Assembly: GCA_020200675.1 (NCBI GenBank)
Contig: JAIVIG010000033.1
Span: 1 to 8,861, forward strand
DNA length: 8,861 nucleotides
Source of the DNA: Actinomycetota bacterium
Lineage (GTDB): Bacteria > Actinomycetota > Rubrobacteria > Rubrobacterales > Rubrobacteraceae
Direction of reading: 5' to 3'
Shown one piece after another: positions 1 to 6,108 of this stretch. Positions within the stretch are counted from its first letter, which is position 1. Each line of letters begins with the position of its first letter. The notes under the pieces were generated by a model. The model ran no database searches and had not been told where the DNA came from. It was given only the letters and a program-made list of their open reading frames with translations. Position numbers and translations under genes: made by a program.

Positions 1-2929
1 GGAGTCCTCTGCCCGGTACGCCGTTGTCGCCGTCGCCTTCGGAAGTCTCTTCGAAGCCTCGTCCGTCGTCCTCGACGCGGCCCACGACCCTCTCCGGACT
101 GACCTTTACCTCGATTCCCAACCGGCCGGCCCCTGAGTGTGAGACGGCGTTCCTCACGGCCTCGCGCAGGATCAGGAATAGTTGCTCGCGGACGCGGGGT
201 GGGATGAGCCCCTCGTCGCCCTCGACAGAGATGCTGCTTTCGAGGCCCGGCGGGGCGGCCGTCTTGAGGAGGTTCGAGAGGGCCGCGGAGAGGCCATCTT
301 CGGCCTCCGTGTTGTGGAGCTCCCTGGAGATATTCCTGGTGAGATCCAGGGCCTCCCGGGTCGTTTCCCTGGCGAGATTCATCTTTGCCTCGGCCTGCGA
401 AGGTTTGCCCTTCTTGAAGACCTCGTAGAGCTCCAAGCTCTGGTGTACGACGCCCATCGAGTGGGCCACCCGGTCGTGGAGCTCGCGGCTGATCCTCTTT
501 CGCTCCTCGGTCTCGGCGCGGGCCCGCCACTCGTGGGCTAGTAACCGCTCGCGCTCCTCCTCGGCCTTCTTGCGCTCGGTCATGTCCGTCGAAACGCCGA
601 TGACTCCGACTGCGTGTCCCTGCGTATCGTAGATCAAGGAATCGGTGACGTGGGTGAGGAAGGTGGAGCCGTCCTTGCGAAGGGCTACGAACTCACCCTC
701 CCATGTCTCTCCTGCCCGGAGTCGCTCCATGATCTCTTCGGCGACCTCGGTTTCCTCGGGGCCGGCGATTAACCCCACGATATTGCGGCCCAACGCTTCC
801 TCGCGCGACCAGCCGTAGAGCTTCTCGGCATACTCGTTCCAGTGGGTTACCGTGCCTTGCAGATTGGAGGCGATGACCGCGGCCTGGACCTGCTCGAGCA
901 GCTGCGCCTGCCACATTATCTGCTCCTCCGCCTGCTTACGCTCGGTAATATCCTCGCAGATGAGTAGACCGATCGTAGCCCCATCGGGACCTTCTACGAT
1001 GCGCAAGTTTTCCCTGGCCCACAGTATGCTCCCGTCCTTGCGGACCTTGCGTGCTTCCCAACTGCTGGGCCGTTCGAGATTCTGCAAGCACATGCTGAGG
1101 TAGCGCGAGACGCCTTCTCTGTCTTCTTCATGGAAGAGCTCGAGTACCGGATGTCCAACCAGCTCTTCGACCGCATAACCGAGCTGCTGGGCGCCGGAAC
1201 GGTTTACCGATAGCACCGTTCCTCGCTTATCTACGGTGAAGTACATAAACGGGTTATCCTCGTACAGGCCCTTGTACCGCTCTTCGCTCTTGCGCAGCGC
1301 TTCCTCTGCCCGCTTGCGCTCGGTGATATCGATGAAGGTCACAATAGAGCCCGCGACGACTCCATCTTCGACTACAGGATACGACGAGTATTCAACAGGG
1401 AAAGAACTCCCGTCCCGGCGCCAAAAAACTTCATCGTCAACCCGTACTCCCTGCTCTTCTCGAAAAGTCTGGTAGATCGGGCATTCTTCTACCGGGTAAG
1501 GAGACCCGTCCTCGTGGCTGTGATGGTGAGTCTCGTGCATGTGCTTGCCGAGAAGCTCTTCTGGATCGTAACCGAGCATCTGTGCCGCGGACCTGTTGAC
1601 GAAAGTACATGCTCCTTGTAGATCTATGCCGTGAATGCCTTCGTCGGTCGATTCCAGGAGCAGCTTCATGTGCTCCGCCAGCTGCAGCTTCTCTTCTTCC
1701 ATCCGCTTGCGCTCGGTAATGTCGCGCGAGGTGGCTATGATCTCCTGCACCGCGCCCGTCTCCGGGGCCCGGATCGTCCGGCTGGACGTTTCGAACCACA
1801 TGTAGGAGTCGTCTTTGCACCGGATTCGGTAGCTGACGGTGTAGGTGTCGGGCAGTTCTAGTATCGAGGAGTGGGCTTTCTTTATGGCTTCCAGGTCTTC
1901 AGGGTGGAAGAACTCGTAGGCGGAGTGTCCGGTGAGCTCTTCGGGCTCGTACCCGAGCAGTGAGCGGCAGGCGGGCGAGGCGTAGGTGTAGATACCTTCA
2001 GGCGTGTGTTTCGAGATCATGTCGGTCGAGTTGTCGGCGATTAGTCGGTAGAGCTCTTTCCTCTTTTTAAGCCCTTCCTCGGCTCGCTTACGCTCGGTTA
2101 TGTCTTCTATCGTGGCTACGGTTCGCAGCGGACGCCCCTCGAGATCGCGGATCGCAGTCGCGTTCACGCGTACCCAGACCACCGCACCGTCCTTGCGCAA
2201 GTACCGTTTTTCGGTCTCGTATTCGTCGATTTCTCCGCGCACCATGCGCCTGAACCCGTCGTAGTCGCGGTCCTGGTCCTCGGGGTGCGTGATATCAGTG
2301 AACGTCCGAGCCAACAGCTCCTCGGGTTCGTACCCGGTGATCTCGCACAACCGGTGGTTAACGCGCAAAAGGCGGCCGGTCTCCAGGTCGGCCTGGGCCT
2401 TGCTGACGCCCGTGAGCTCGAAGTTGGTGCGGTACTCTTCCTCGCGCGCCCGGAGCTTCTTCTCGGCCTTCTTCCGCCCGGTGATGTCCGTGGTATAGAC
2501 GGAGAGCCCTGCTGGCGAGGGGTAGACGCGGTGGGATAGCCAACGGTCGAGCCTCGAGGAGTAGTGCTCGAACTCCGTGGCGCTCCCCTTCTCCTCTGCC
2601 TGGATCAGCTCCGCGGAGGCCACACCTTCAACTAGCTCGGGGAGCGCCTCCGAAACGCTCTTGCCGAGCAACTCCTCCCGGGAGCGGCCGGTAAGACTGA
2701 CCGCCCGATCGTTGAGGTAGGTCAGGCGCCACTGCAGGTCGAGCGTGAAGAAGGCATCGCCAATGCTCTCAAGAACCTCACGCATCCGCTCGCGGGATTC
2801 CTCGGCCTCGGCGCGAGCCGCCCGCTCGCGGATGAGGAGCTCATCACGTTCTTTCTTCAACCGCTCGAACTCGGCGTCTCGCCGACCGAAAGCGGCACGG
2901 CGGTTCTGCTCGGAACCCGAAAATCTCAT
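1..2929 (-). CDS. Six-PAS sensor histidine kinase, DegS/NarX-like (C-terminus beyond window)
   Basis: This is a probably cytosolic signal-sensing kinase; I see no membrane segment in the 976 visible residues. After a charged coiled-coil start (residues 15-50), six PAS domains follow at about 50-155, 164-285, 291-411, 420-542, 549-668 and 676-791. Five end in a DITERK-type PAC linker or its DMTERK variant; the first ends DITGRK. PAS4 carries a His/Cys-rich stretch (HHHSHEDG, then EECPI, 468-485). A HisKA_3 dimerisation domain follows with phosphoacceptor His818 in RELHDRVAHSMG, then the start of the HATPase with an N-box (REAVRNAVSHSG, Asn927) and G1 box (EDDGRGF, 953-959). The frame runs off the window just before the expected G2 box. 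The ATG at 2929 is preceded by GGGAG about 6 bases upstream. Kinases of this class usually pair with a NarL/LuxR-type regulator, which would lie to the left, outside the window. Ligands are unknown. Confidence 0.93.
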   Translation of the reverse strand, partial: MRFSGSEQNRRAAFGRRDAEFERLKKERDELLIRERAARAEAEESRERMREVLESIGDAFFTLDLQWRLTYLNDRAVSLTGRSREELLGKSVSEALPELVEGVASAELIQAEEKGSATEFEHYSSRLDRWLSHRVYPSPAGLSVYTTDITGRKKAEKKLRAREEEYRTNFELTGVSKAQADLETGRLLRVNHRLCEITGYEPEELLARTFTDITHPEDQDRDYDGFRRMVRGEIDEYETEKRYLRKDGAVVWVRVNATAIRDLEGRPLRTVATIEDITERKRAEEGLKKRKELYRLIADNSTDMISKHTPEGIYTYASPACRSLLGYEPEELTGHSAYEFFHPEDLEAIKKAHSSILELPDTYTVSYRIRCKDDSYMWFETSSRTIRAPETGAVQEIIATSRDITERKRMEEEKLQLAEHMKLLLESTDEGIHGIDLQGACTFVNRSAAQMLGYDPEELLGKHMHETHHHSHEDGSPYPVEECPIYQTFREEQGVRVDDEVFWRRDGSSFPVEYSSYPVVEDGVVAGSIVTFIDITERKRAEEALRKSEERYKGLYEDNPFMYFTVDKRGTVLSVNRSGAQQLGYAVEELVGHPVLELFHEEDREGVSRYLSMCLQNLERPSSWEARKVRKDGSILWARENLRIVEGPDGATIGLLICEDITERKQAEEQIMWQAQLLEQVQAAVIASNLQGTVTHWNEYAEKLYGWSREEALGRNIVGLIAGPEETEVAEEIMERLRAGETWEGEFVALRKDGSTFLTHVTDSLIYDTQGHAVGVIGVSTDMTERKKAEEERERLLAHEWRARAETEERKRISRELHDRVAHSMGVVHQSLELYEVFKKGKPSQAEAKMNLARETTREALDLTRNISRELHNTEAEDGLSAALSNLLKTAAPPGLESSISVEGDEGLIPPRVREQLFLILREAVRNAVSHSGAGRLGIEVKVSPERVVGRVEDDGRGFEETSEGDGDNGVPGRGL
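565..2491 (-). repeat. Six dispersed copies of the inter-PAS linker motif
   Basis: A motif of about 19 bp encoding the D(I/M)TE/GRK linker recurs near 568-587, 934-952, 1312-1330, 1706-1723, 2086-2104 and 2470-2487 inside the kinase gene. On the plus strand it reads like GCTTGCGCTCGGTAATGTC with one to four changes per copy. Copies are 370 to 400 bases apart, one PAS module each. This is conserved protein coding, but the DNA identity also makes the gene a likely site of module gain and loss by recombination. Confidence 0.6.
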
Positions 2930-2984
2930 TCTGTCTCCCACCCGTGAGAGCACGTGCAGAACAATTTTAAAGCAAAGTTCGGAA

Positions 2985-3443
2985 TGCCGCTCCCATTTGT
3001 GCCCGTATCGCCCCCTGTTGGTTGAGGACGGGCGCGCCTGGTGCGCGGATCGAAGGAGACCGGCACCGGCCAGCGGCGGATGCCCTGTTCCGAAGCGTGG
3101 GCACCCTTCGGGCCTTACCTGCCCGGAGCGCGAGGGGCCGTTGTGGGAGATCCAGGACGAGGAGGTCCTGCGGTTCCGGTGCCGGGTGGGCCACGCCTAC
3201 ACCGCAGAGAGCATGCTCGCCGGGAAGTCCGAGGCCCTGGAGGGCGCTCTGTGGACCGCCCTCAATACCCTGGAGGAGGGAGCACAGATGTCCCAGAGGC
3301 TCGCCGCCGAGTCCCGCGCCCGCGGGCACGAGCACGCGGCGGCGCGCTTCGAGGAGCGGGCGCGGAAGACGAGGGGGCAGGCTGGCCTGATCCGCCAGGC
3401 CCTGGATAACGGCGCGGCGGACGCAACCGAGGACACTGGTTAA
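2985..3443 (+). pseudogene. cheB: Decayed cheB-like methylesterase remnant with C-terminal extension
   Basis: Pieces of a CheB-type protein-glutamate methylesterase appear in the order expected for the family but in different frames. LLVEDGRA is in one frame (about 3015-3038), VRGSKE in a second (3041-3058), RHRPAADALFRSVG in a third (3061-3102), then HPSGLTCPE onward returns to the first frame and runs to the TAA at 3441. Two single-base losses, near 3036-3040 and 3059, would explain the first two jumps. The third junction, near 3102, also drops the rest of the catalytic domain, including the region of the active-site Asp. Everything N-terminal to LLVEDG, including the catalytic Ser, is missing. 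The surviving C-terminal part matches the extension found on many CheB homologues (FRCRVGHAYTAESML, then a helical ALEGALWTALNTLEE). Its usual CPEC motif reads CPER, so one Cys is lost. Family assignment is from memory of the motifs. A short expressed C-terminal fragment is possible but unlikely. Confidence 0.75.
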
Positions 3444-3510
3444 ACGGCTGTCGGGTCTCCCCCGCGAACTTCTTATAGCCGAAGGCCGGTTGGCTAACCG
3501 CTCAGAGAGA

Positions 3511-3559
3511 GGCCGGCGCCCGGGGATGGGTGGGAAAAGTGGGAAAGAGGGCGCCGACC
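3511..3559 (+). promoter_or_regulatory. Inverted repeat enclosing a G-quadruplex motif
   Basis: GGCCGGCGCCC (3511-3521) pairs with GGGCGCCGACC (3549-3559) at 10 of 11 positions. The intervening loop holds G-runs at 3522-3525, 3528-3530, 3532-3534 and 3541-3543, and a fifth run is at 3549-3551. The spacers of 2, 1, 6 and 5 bases fit the G3+N1-7 rule for a G-quadruplex. It lies 68 bases after the stop of the cheB remnant, so it may once have ended that transcript. The fold is inferred, not shown. Confidence 0.45.
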
Positions 3560-3609
3560 CTGGAAACAGTAGCAGAGCCATTATTATTACCCGGGACAAC
3601 ACCATAAGC

Positions 3610-3667
3610 CATACACACTTCTATGTAATTTTGGTGCATATTTCGGTTATGACACGCGGTTTCCGAG
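3610..3667 (+). repeat. AT-rich direct repeat, left copy
   Basis: Three blocks occur in the same order and orientation as at 5015-5047: CATACACACTT (3610-3620), ATTTTG (3628-3633) and GCGGTTTCCGAG (3656-3667). This copy has about 22 extra bases between the second and third blocks. The two copies bracket the DUF4126/glycosyltransferase block. Confidence 0.45.
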
Positions 3668-3738
3668 GTTACCGCAGCAGCCAGCCCAGCAGCGCGGGGG
3701 CCTCGGCGGTCGCGGCGTGTCGCGCCCCGGGGCTGCGG

Positions 3739-4236
3739 CTAACTCTTTCGCAGGGCGAGCAGGCCCGCGCCTTTGGCCAGGGCGTCCTCCACGAGGCCCA
3801 CGGCCCAGTTCGGTGCGCCGAACTTCTCTTGAGTCTTGACCCGCAGGTAGTAGGAGGGATAGGAGGCGGCCGCCGCGGCGAGGAGGCCGAGCCCTGCTCC
3901 GATTGTCGCGCGGCGCTCCGCGGCGGCGAACAGGGCGGCTCCGACCAGGGCGCCGGAGGCCATACGCCCGATCAGGCCGGGAGCCGAGATCCTGTCTGGC
4001 GCGAAGGGAAGCTTGTCGGCCAACGCCTCGCCGACGGCCAGCACAGTTAGGATGCGCGCTGTCCTGGGGGAAGCCAGAAAGGCGAACGGCGTGCCCTCGA
4101 TGCCCTCTATTTCCCCGCGGAACGCCGCCCGGCTCAGGAGGGCCGGCGCGCTCATGGAGCGTACCCCGGCGACCGCGCCGAGACCCAGGGTCCGTTCGAG
4201 GGCGCGCCCCGGATTACTCGTGAGTGCGTGCGTCAT
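3739..4236 (-). CDS. DUF4126 family membrane protein
   Basis: This 165-residue protein of unknown function resembles DUF4126, a family of small integral membrane proteins. Recognisable stretches are GVRSMSAPALLSRAAF near residue 25 and LAVGEALADKLPF near 66-78, followed by a small-residue-rich helix (MASGALVGAALFAAAERRA) and a second one (GLGLLAAAAASYPSYYLR). About three to four hydrophobic segments alternate with Arg-rich loops, and the tail WAVGLVEDALAKGAGLLAL is amphipathic. The ATG start is firm: AAGGAGG at 4252-4246 lies 9 bases upstream. The gene starts 52 bases after the last stop of the broken glycosyltransferase on the same strand, so the two were probably cotranscribed. With the upstream gene damaged, its promoter is uncertain. 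Length and reading frame look intact, with no sign of decay. No enzymatic motif is visible. Confidence 0.82.
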   Translation of the reverse strand: MTHALTSNPGRALERTLGLGAVAGVRSMSAPALLSRAAFRGEIEGIEGTPFAFLASPRTARILTVLAVGEALADKLPFAPDRISAPGLIGRMASGALVGAALFAAAERRATIGAGLGLLAAAAASYPSYYLRVKTQEKFGAPNWAVGLVEDALAKGAGLLALRKS

Positions 4237-4288
4237 TTGCTTCGGCCTCCTTCGGGTTTCGTCTTGACTATCTTAATCCGCCTCCGCT

Positions 4289-4921
4289 TCATTCGTACCT
4301 GCCGAACTCGTACTCGATGCGGTTCGCCCACCGGTACCTGCCGAGGGCGAAGAAGAGCGACATGAGCAGGTAACTCAGCAACATCTTCGGCACGCCGTGC
4401 TCCCTGTAGCGCCGGTCGGAGACGTATACCCGCTGCGCGATGATACCGAAACGGCGGCCCTTCGCGAGGCGCCGGATCAACTCTATGTCGTCGAACTTGA
4501 GAGTGGGGTCGAAACCCCGGCTCTCCCGGAAGACCTCTGCGCGCACCGCGATGCAGTGCCCCGCGCCGGAGGGCAGCAGCTATTCGAAGGATTCGAAGAG
4601 CAGGTTGAAGAAGCCGTGGACGCCCCTTATGGTCAGCGTGGAGCCGTGGGGCACGTACCGAGGGCACGCGATGTCCAGGCGCCTCTTCTCAAACTCCTCC
4701 AGAAGACCCTCGAAGAAGCCTTGGGGGAGTCGCACGTCGGCGTCGAGGAAGACCAGGACGTCCCCGCCGGTCCTCCGGCCGCCCAGGTTCCTCCCCTTCG
4801 CCACGGGAGGAGAGCCCGAAAATCCTAGCCATCCGTCGATCCTCTTTGCCAGGATGCCCGCTCGCTCGTGTCGAGCTCGGCCGGTACGAATCCTCGCCGG
4901 CAAAACCGTCGCGAGGGACAT
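4289..4921 (-). pseudogene. Family 2-like glycosyltransferase, 5'-truncated and interrupted by an amber codon
   Basis: Translation from the ATG at 4921 gives a GT-A fold glycosyltransferase core: VAKGRNLGG (residues 40-48), then DVLVFLDADVRLPQGF with the metal- and sugar-nucleotide-binding DAD at 60-62, then RYVPHGSTLTIRGVHGFFNLLF. A TAG codon at 4582-4580 follows SFE. The same frame then continues without a gap as LLPSGAGHCIAVRAEVF, FDDIELIRRLAKGRRFG and a hydrophobic helix LLSYLLMSLFFALG, ending with TGA at 4289. Family members have about 30 or more further N-terminal residues holding the nucleotide-binding PxxNE and VVD(G/D)S motifs. Here the sequence before KGRNLG is short and those motifs are missing. 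The stop replaces a codon at which Tyr (TAT/TAC) would fit. It likely once transferred sugar to a lipid or carotenoid-like acceptor at the membrane, but the acceptor cannot be read. Read-through or a sequencing error at the TAG is the alternative, yet the missing 5' end supports a true pseudogene. Confidence 0.75.
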
Positions 4922-4933
4922 GCATTATACATG
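4919..4933. promoter_or_regulatory. 15-bp imperfect palindrome with minus-strand TATAAT
   Basis: CATGCATTATACATG is symmetric at 6 of 7 paired positions around one central base. Read on the minus strand it contains a perfect TATAAT (4929-4924), but no good -35 hexamer stands 16 to 18 bases upstream. It overlaps the first ATG of the truncated glycosyltransferase frame, so it marks the point where recognisable coding ends. It could be an operator or a chance AT-rich patch. Confidence 0.25.
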
Positions 4934-5014
4934 GCGCAAATTGGGTAGATACCCGTGGAGTCCGAAACTCATCCACACGAACCACGAAACGTCTACACCT
5001 TTTTGTGCAAAGAG

Positions 5015-5047
5015 CATACACACTTTGGGCCATTTTGCGGTTTCGAG
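5015..5047 (+). repeat. AT-rich direct repeat, right copy
   Basis: CATACACACTT (5015-5025), ATTTTG (5032-5037) and GCGGTTTCGAG (5037-5047) repeat the blocks at 3610-3667 in the same order and orientation, with a shorter gap before the last block and one base fewer within it. It sits upstream of padR and beyond the damaged 5' end of the glycosyltransferase. Confidence 0.45.
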
Positions 5048-5083
5048 AGCTTTTTGGGGGTCTCCGGAGCGCTGCCACAAGGT

Positions 5084-5096
5084 ACGATGGCATCGT
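5084..5096. promoter_or_regulatory. Perfect 6+1+6 palindrome, possible operator for the padR operon
   Basis: ACGATG and CATCGT are exact inverted arms around a single G. The site lies about 136 bases before the padR ATG. PadR-type proteins bind inverted repeats as dimers and usually repress their own operon, so an autoregulatory operator is conceivable. The distance is long and no strong promoter is next to it, so this is weak inference. Confidence 0.25.
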
Positions 5097-5231
5097 TGAA
5101 AGGGGGGGATGGGGAGTGAGATCGGAAAGGCGGTGTCGAAGGATTGTTTACTTGTCTCACCGTTGAGGTTCGTCGATCAGAGCGTAGAGCTGCCGTGTGG
5201 TCCTGGCAGTTTTCGCGGGGTCGGATAGCCG

Positions 5232-5750
5232 ATGCGTGAGGACACGTTGGAGATGTCCTCTGCTTCCTTGCTCGTGCCTTTCCTTCTTCTACTCATGCGA
5301 GAGCGGGATTCTTACGGGCAAGATCTGATGCGAAGAACCGCCGACCTCGGCTTCGGAACGACGCGTCCGGGGACGGGGTACCGGACCCTGCGGCAGATGG
5401 AGAAGGAAGGCATGGTCCTCTCCGAGCGCGACGGGTTCGACTGCAGGCTGTCCCGGCGAAAGTTCTCGATAATCGAGGCGGGCGAGGACTATCTGGAGTT
5501 CTGGGCGAGCTCCCTGGCGGAGTACCGGGAGGATATGGACCTTTTCCTCGAAGTCTACGCCGGGGGGAATCGGGTACGGGGCACGCAGACGAGAGAAGGG
5601 ATCGGCCGGGTCCCCCTCGAGGATACGTGCCCGCCGGTGAGGGCTTTGTTCTCGCGGTTCCGCGGCGCGGGAGTTCGAGGGGCGGAAACCGTTCCCGGCG
5701 CGAGCGAGCAGGCGATCTTACCGCAAAGGGCGGTAGAGGAGGGGAGATAA
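5232..5750 (+). CDS. PadR family transcriptional regulator with C-terminal extension
   Basis: This is a winged-helix DNA-binding regulator, likely a dimeric repressor of its own operon. The fold is readable: LLVPFLLLLMRERDSYGQDLMRR (helices 1-2, residues 13-35), then RPGTGYRTLRQMEKEGMVLSE as recognition helix (45-65), then the wing (RRKFSIIEAGEDYLEF, 75-90) and a C-terminal helix ending near FLEVYAGG at 112. It is closest to the PadR subgroup sometimes called poly-beta-hydroxybutyrate-responsive repressors, which share the 'SYGYELM...RPGTVYRTLRQMEKEG' pattern. Two points are odd. Residue 49 is Gly where the family has Leu or Val (GTLY/GTVY). About 60 residues rich in Arg, Gly and Pro follow the normal end with no recognisable domain. 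The ATG at 5253 is an alternative start with a better ribosome site and would drop seven residues. The TAA abuts the GTG of the next gene. Confidence 0.85.
   Translation: MREDTLEMSSASLLVPFLLLLMRERDSYGQDLMRRTADLGFGTTRPGTGYRTLRQMEKEGMVLSERDGFDCRLSRRKFSIIEAGEDYLEFWASSLAEYREDMDLFLEVYAGGNRVRGTQTREGIGRVPLEDTCPPVRALFSRFRGAGVRGAETVPGASEQAILPQRAVEEGR
5237..5242 (+). promoter_or_regulatory. Ribosome binding site favouring the second padR start (5253)
   Basis: TGAGGA stands 10 bases before the in-frame ATG at 5253. Upstream of the first ATG (5232) there is only a loose GGGG stretch at 5217-5220. Starting at 5253 would still retain the whole winged-helix domain. Confidence 0.4.
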
Positions 5751-6089
5751 GTGGAAAACGGACACGGGCGACGCCGTGGACGCGAAGACTACGAGGAGCT
5801 GGATCGGCTCCTGGAGGAGTCGGACCGTTCCCTGGCGGACGGGGATCTGCGCGGGGCGAACGAGGTGCTGAAGAGGGCTGGCGTCAAGGCCGCTTCGATG
5901 TGGGGCGAGGTCGGGCGGCCGGTGCTGCCGGGGCACACCAGGAGGCTGGTCGCCTTGATCGGTGAGGTGCAGCAGGATCTTGGCCACCCGGAACGGAACT
6001 CCACGGATGCGGTGCGGGGGGACCTCCGCCAGCTGCGCTCCCGGTTCGAGATCGAGGCGCGCAGGGACGCCGGGCAGACCGCACTTTAG
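5751..6089 (+). CDS. Small helical protein of unknown function in the padR operon
   Basis: I do not recognise this 112-residue protein. It starts with GTG directly after the padR TAA. A very strong ribosome site (GAGGAGGGG ending near 5744) lies inside the padR 3' end, so translation is probably coupled. After a basic start (HGRRRGRED) it is predicted mainly helical: a charged amphipathic helix YEELDRLLEESDRSLADG (residues 14-31), a second helix around GANEVLKRAGVKAASMW, a central HTRRLVALIGEVQQDLG, and a charged C-terminal helix GDLRQLRSRFEIEARRD. There is no Cys, signal peptide or membrane segment. It is likely a soluble helical-bundle protein that interacts with a partner. The link to a possible PHB-type PadR makes a phasin-like granule protein one guess, but no sequence evidence supports it directly. 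Confidence 0.7.
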   Translation: MENGHGRRRGREDYEELDRLLEESDRSLADGDLRGANEVLKRAGVKAASMWGEVGRPVLPGHTRRLVALIGEVQQDLGHPERNSTDAVRGDLRQLRSRFEIEARRDAGQTAL

Positions 6090-6108
6090 AACAGAGAGCA
6101 GATGGTAG

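Larger units (their letters stand above)
3444..3738. other. Gene-free region between cheB remnant and DUF4126 gene
   Basis: I find no credible gene here. The left half is G-rich and holds an inverted repeat around a G-quadruplex motif (3511-3559). The middle (about 3575-3655) is markedly more AT-rich than its surroundings and holds one copy of a direct repeat (3610-3667). The right end holds the 10-bp palindrome GCCCCGGGGC (3724-3733) and a weak hairpin GCGGT/ACCGC (3656-3675). Either could lie in the 3' untranslated end of the minus-strand DUF4126 transcript; neither is followed by a T-tract. Confidence 0.6.
4922..5231. other. Gene-free region upstream of padR
   Basis: No convincing gene lies here. 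The left 130 bases are AT-rich against a high-GC background and carry the second direct-repeat copy (5015-5047). Palindromes follow: CTCCGGAG (5062-5069) and ACGATG-G-CATCGT (5084-5096). A wide inverted pair GTGAGA (5116-5121) and TCTCAC (5155-5160) is also present. A weak promoter-like pair TTGAGG (5163-5168) and TAGAGC (5185-5190), 16 bases apart, is the best sigma-70-type candidate I find for padR, and it is a poor match. Confidence 0.5.

Noticed and set aside
2745..2984. The plus-strand frame of the cheB remnant extends left into the start of the kinase gene.
   Set aside because: This part is Ser/Arg-rich antisense of the kinase coiled coil; CheB-like sequence only begins near 2985.
3476..3500. 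TAGCC/GGCTA and CGGTT/AACCG as a terminator of the cheB remnant.
   Set aside because: The two five-base stems exclude each other and there is no T-tract; the 3511-3559 structure is much stronger.
3490..4050. A long plus-strand reading frame across the spacer and the DUF4126 gene.
   Set aside because: It is low-complexity Gly/Arg-rich sequence opposite a recognisable membrane protein with a perfect ribosome site; high GC keeps such frames open by chance.
5101..5118. Run of G's before padR as a second G-quadruplex.
   Set aside because: There is one long run and one run of four but no fourth tract within reach, so the motif is incomplete.
5116..5160. GTGAGA and TCTCAC as a hairpin or operator before padR.
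   Set aside because: The arms are only six bases and are separated by 33 bases, which is expected by chance in a spacer this long.
4846..5166. Plus-strand frame of about 106 codons through the padR upstream spacer.
   Set aside because: It starts inside the glycosyltransferase antisense, has no ribosome site and no recognisable domain, and runs through AT-rich, palindrome-bearing DNA.
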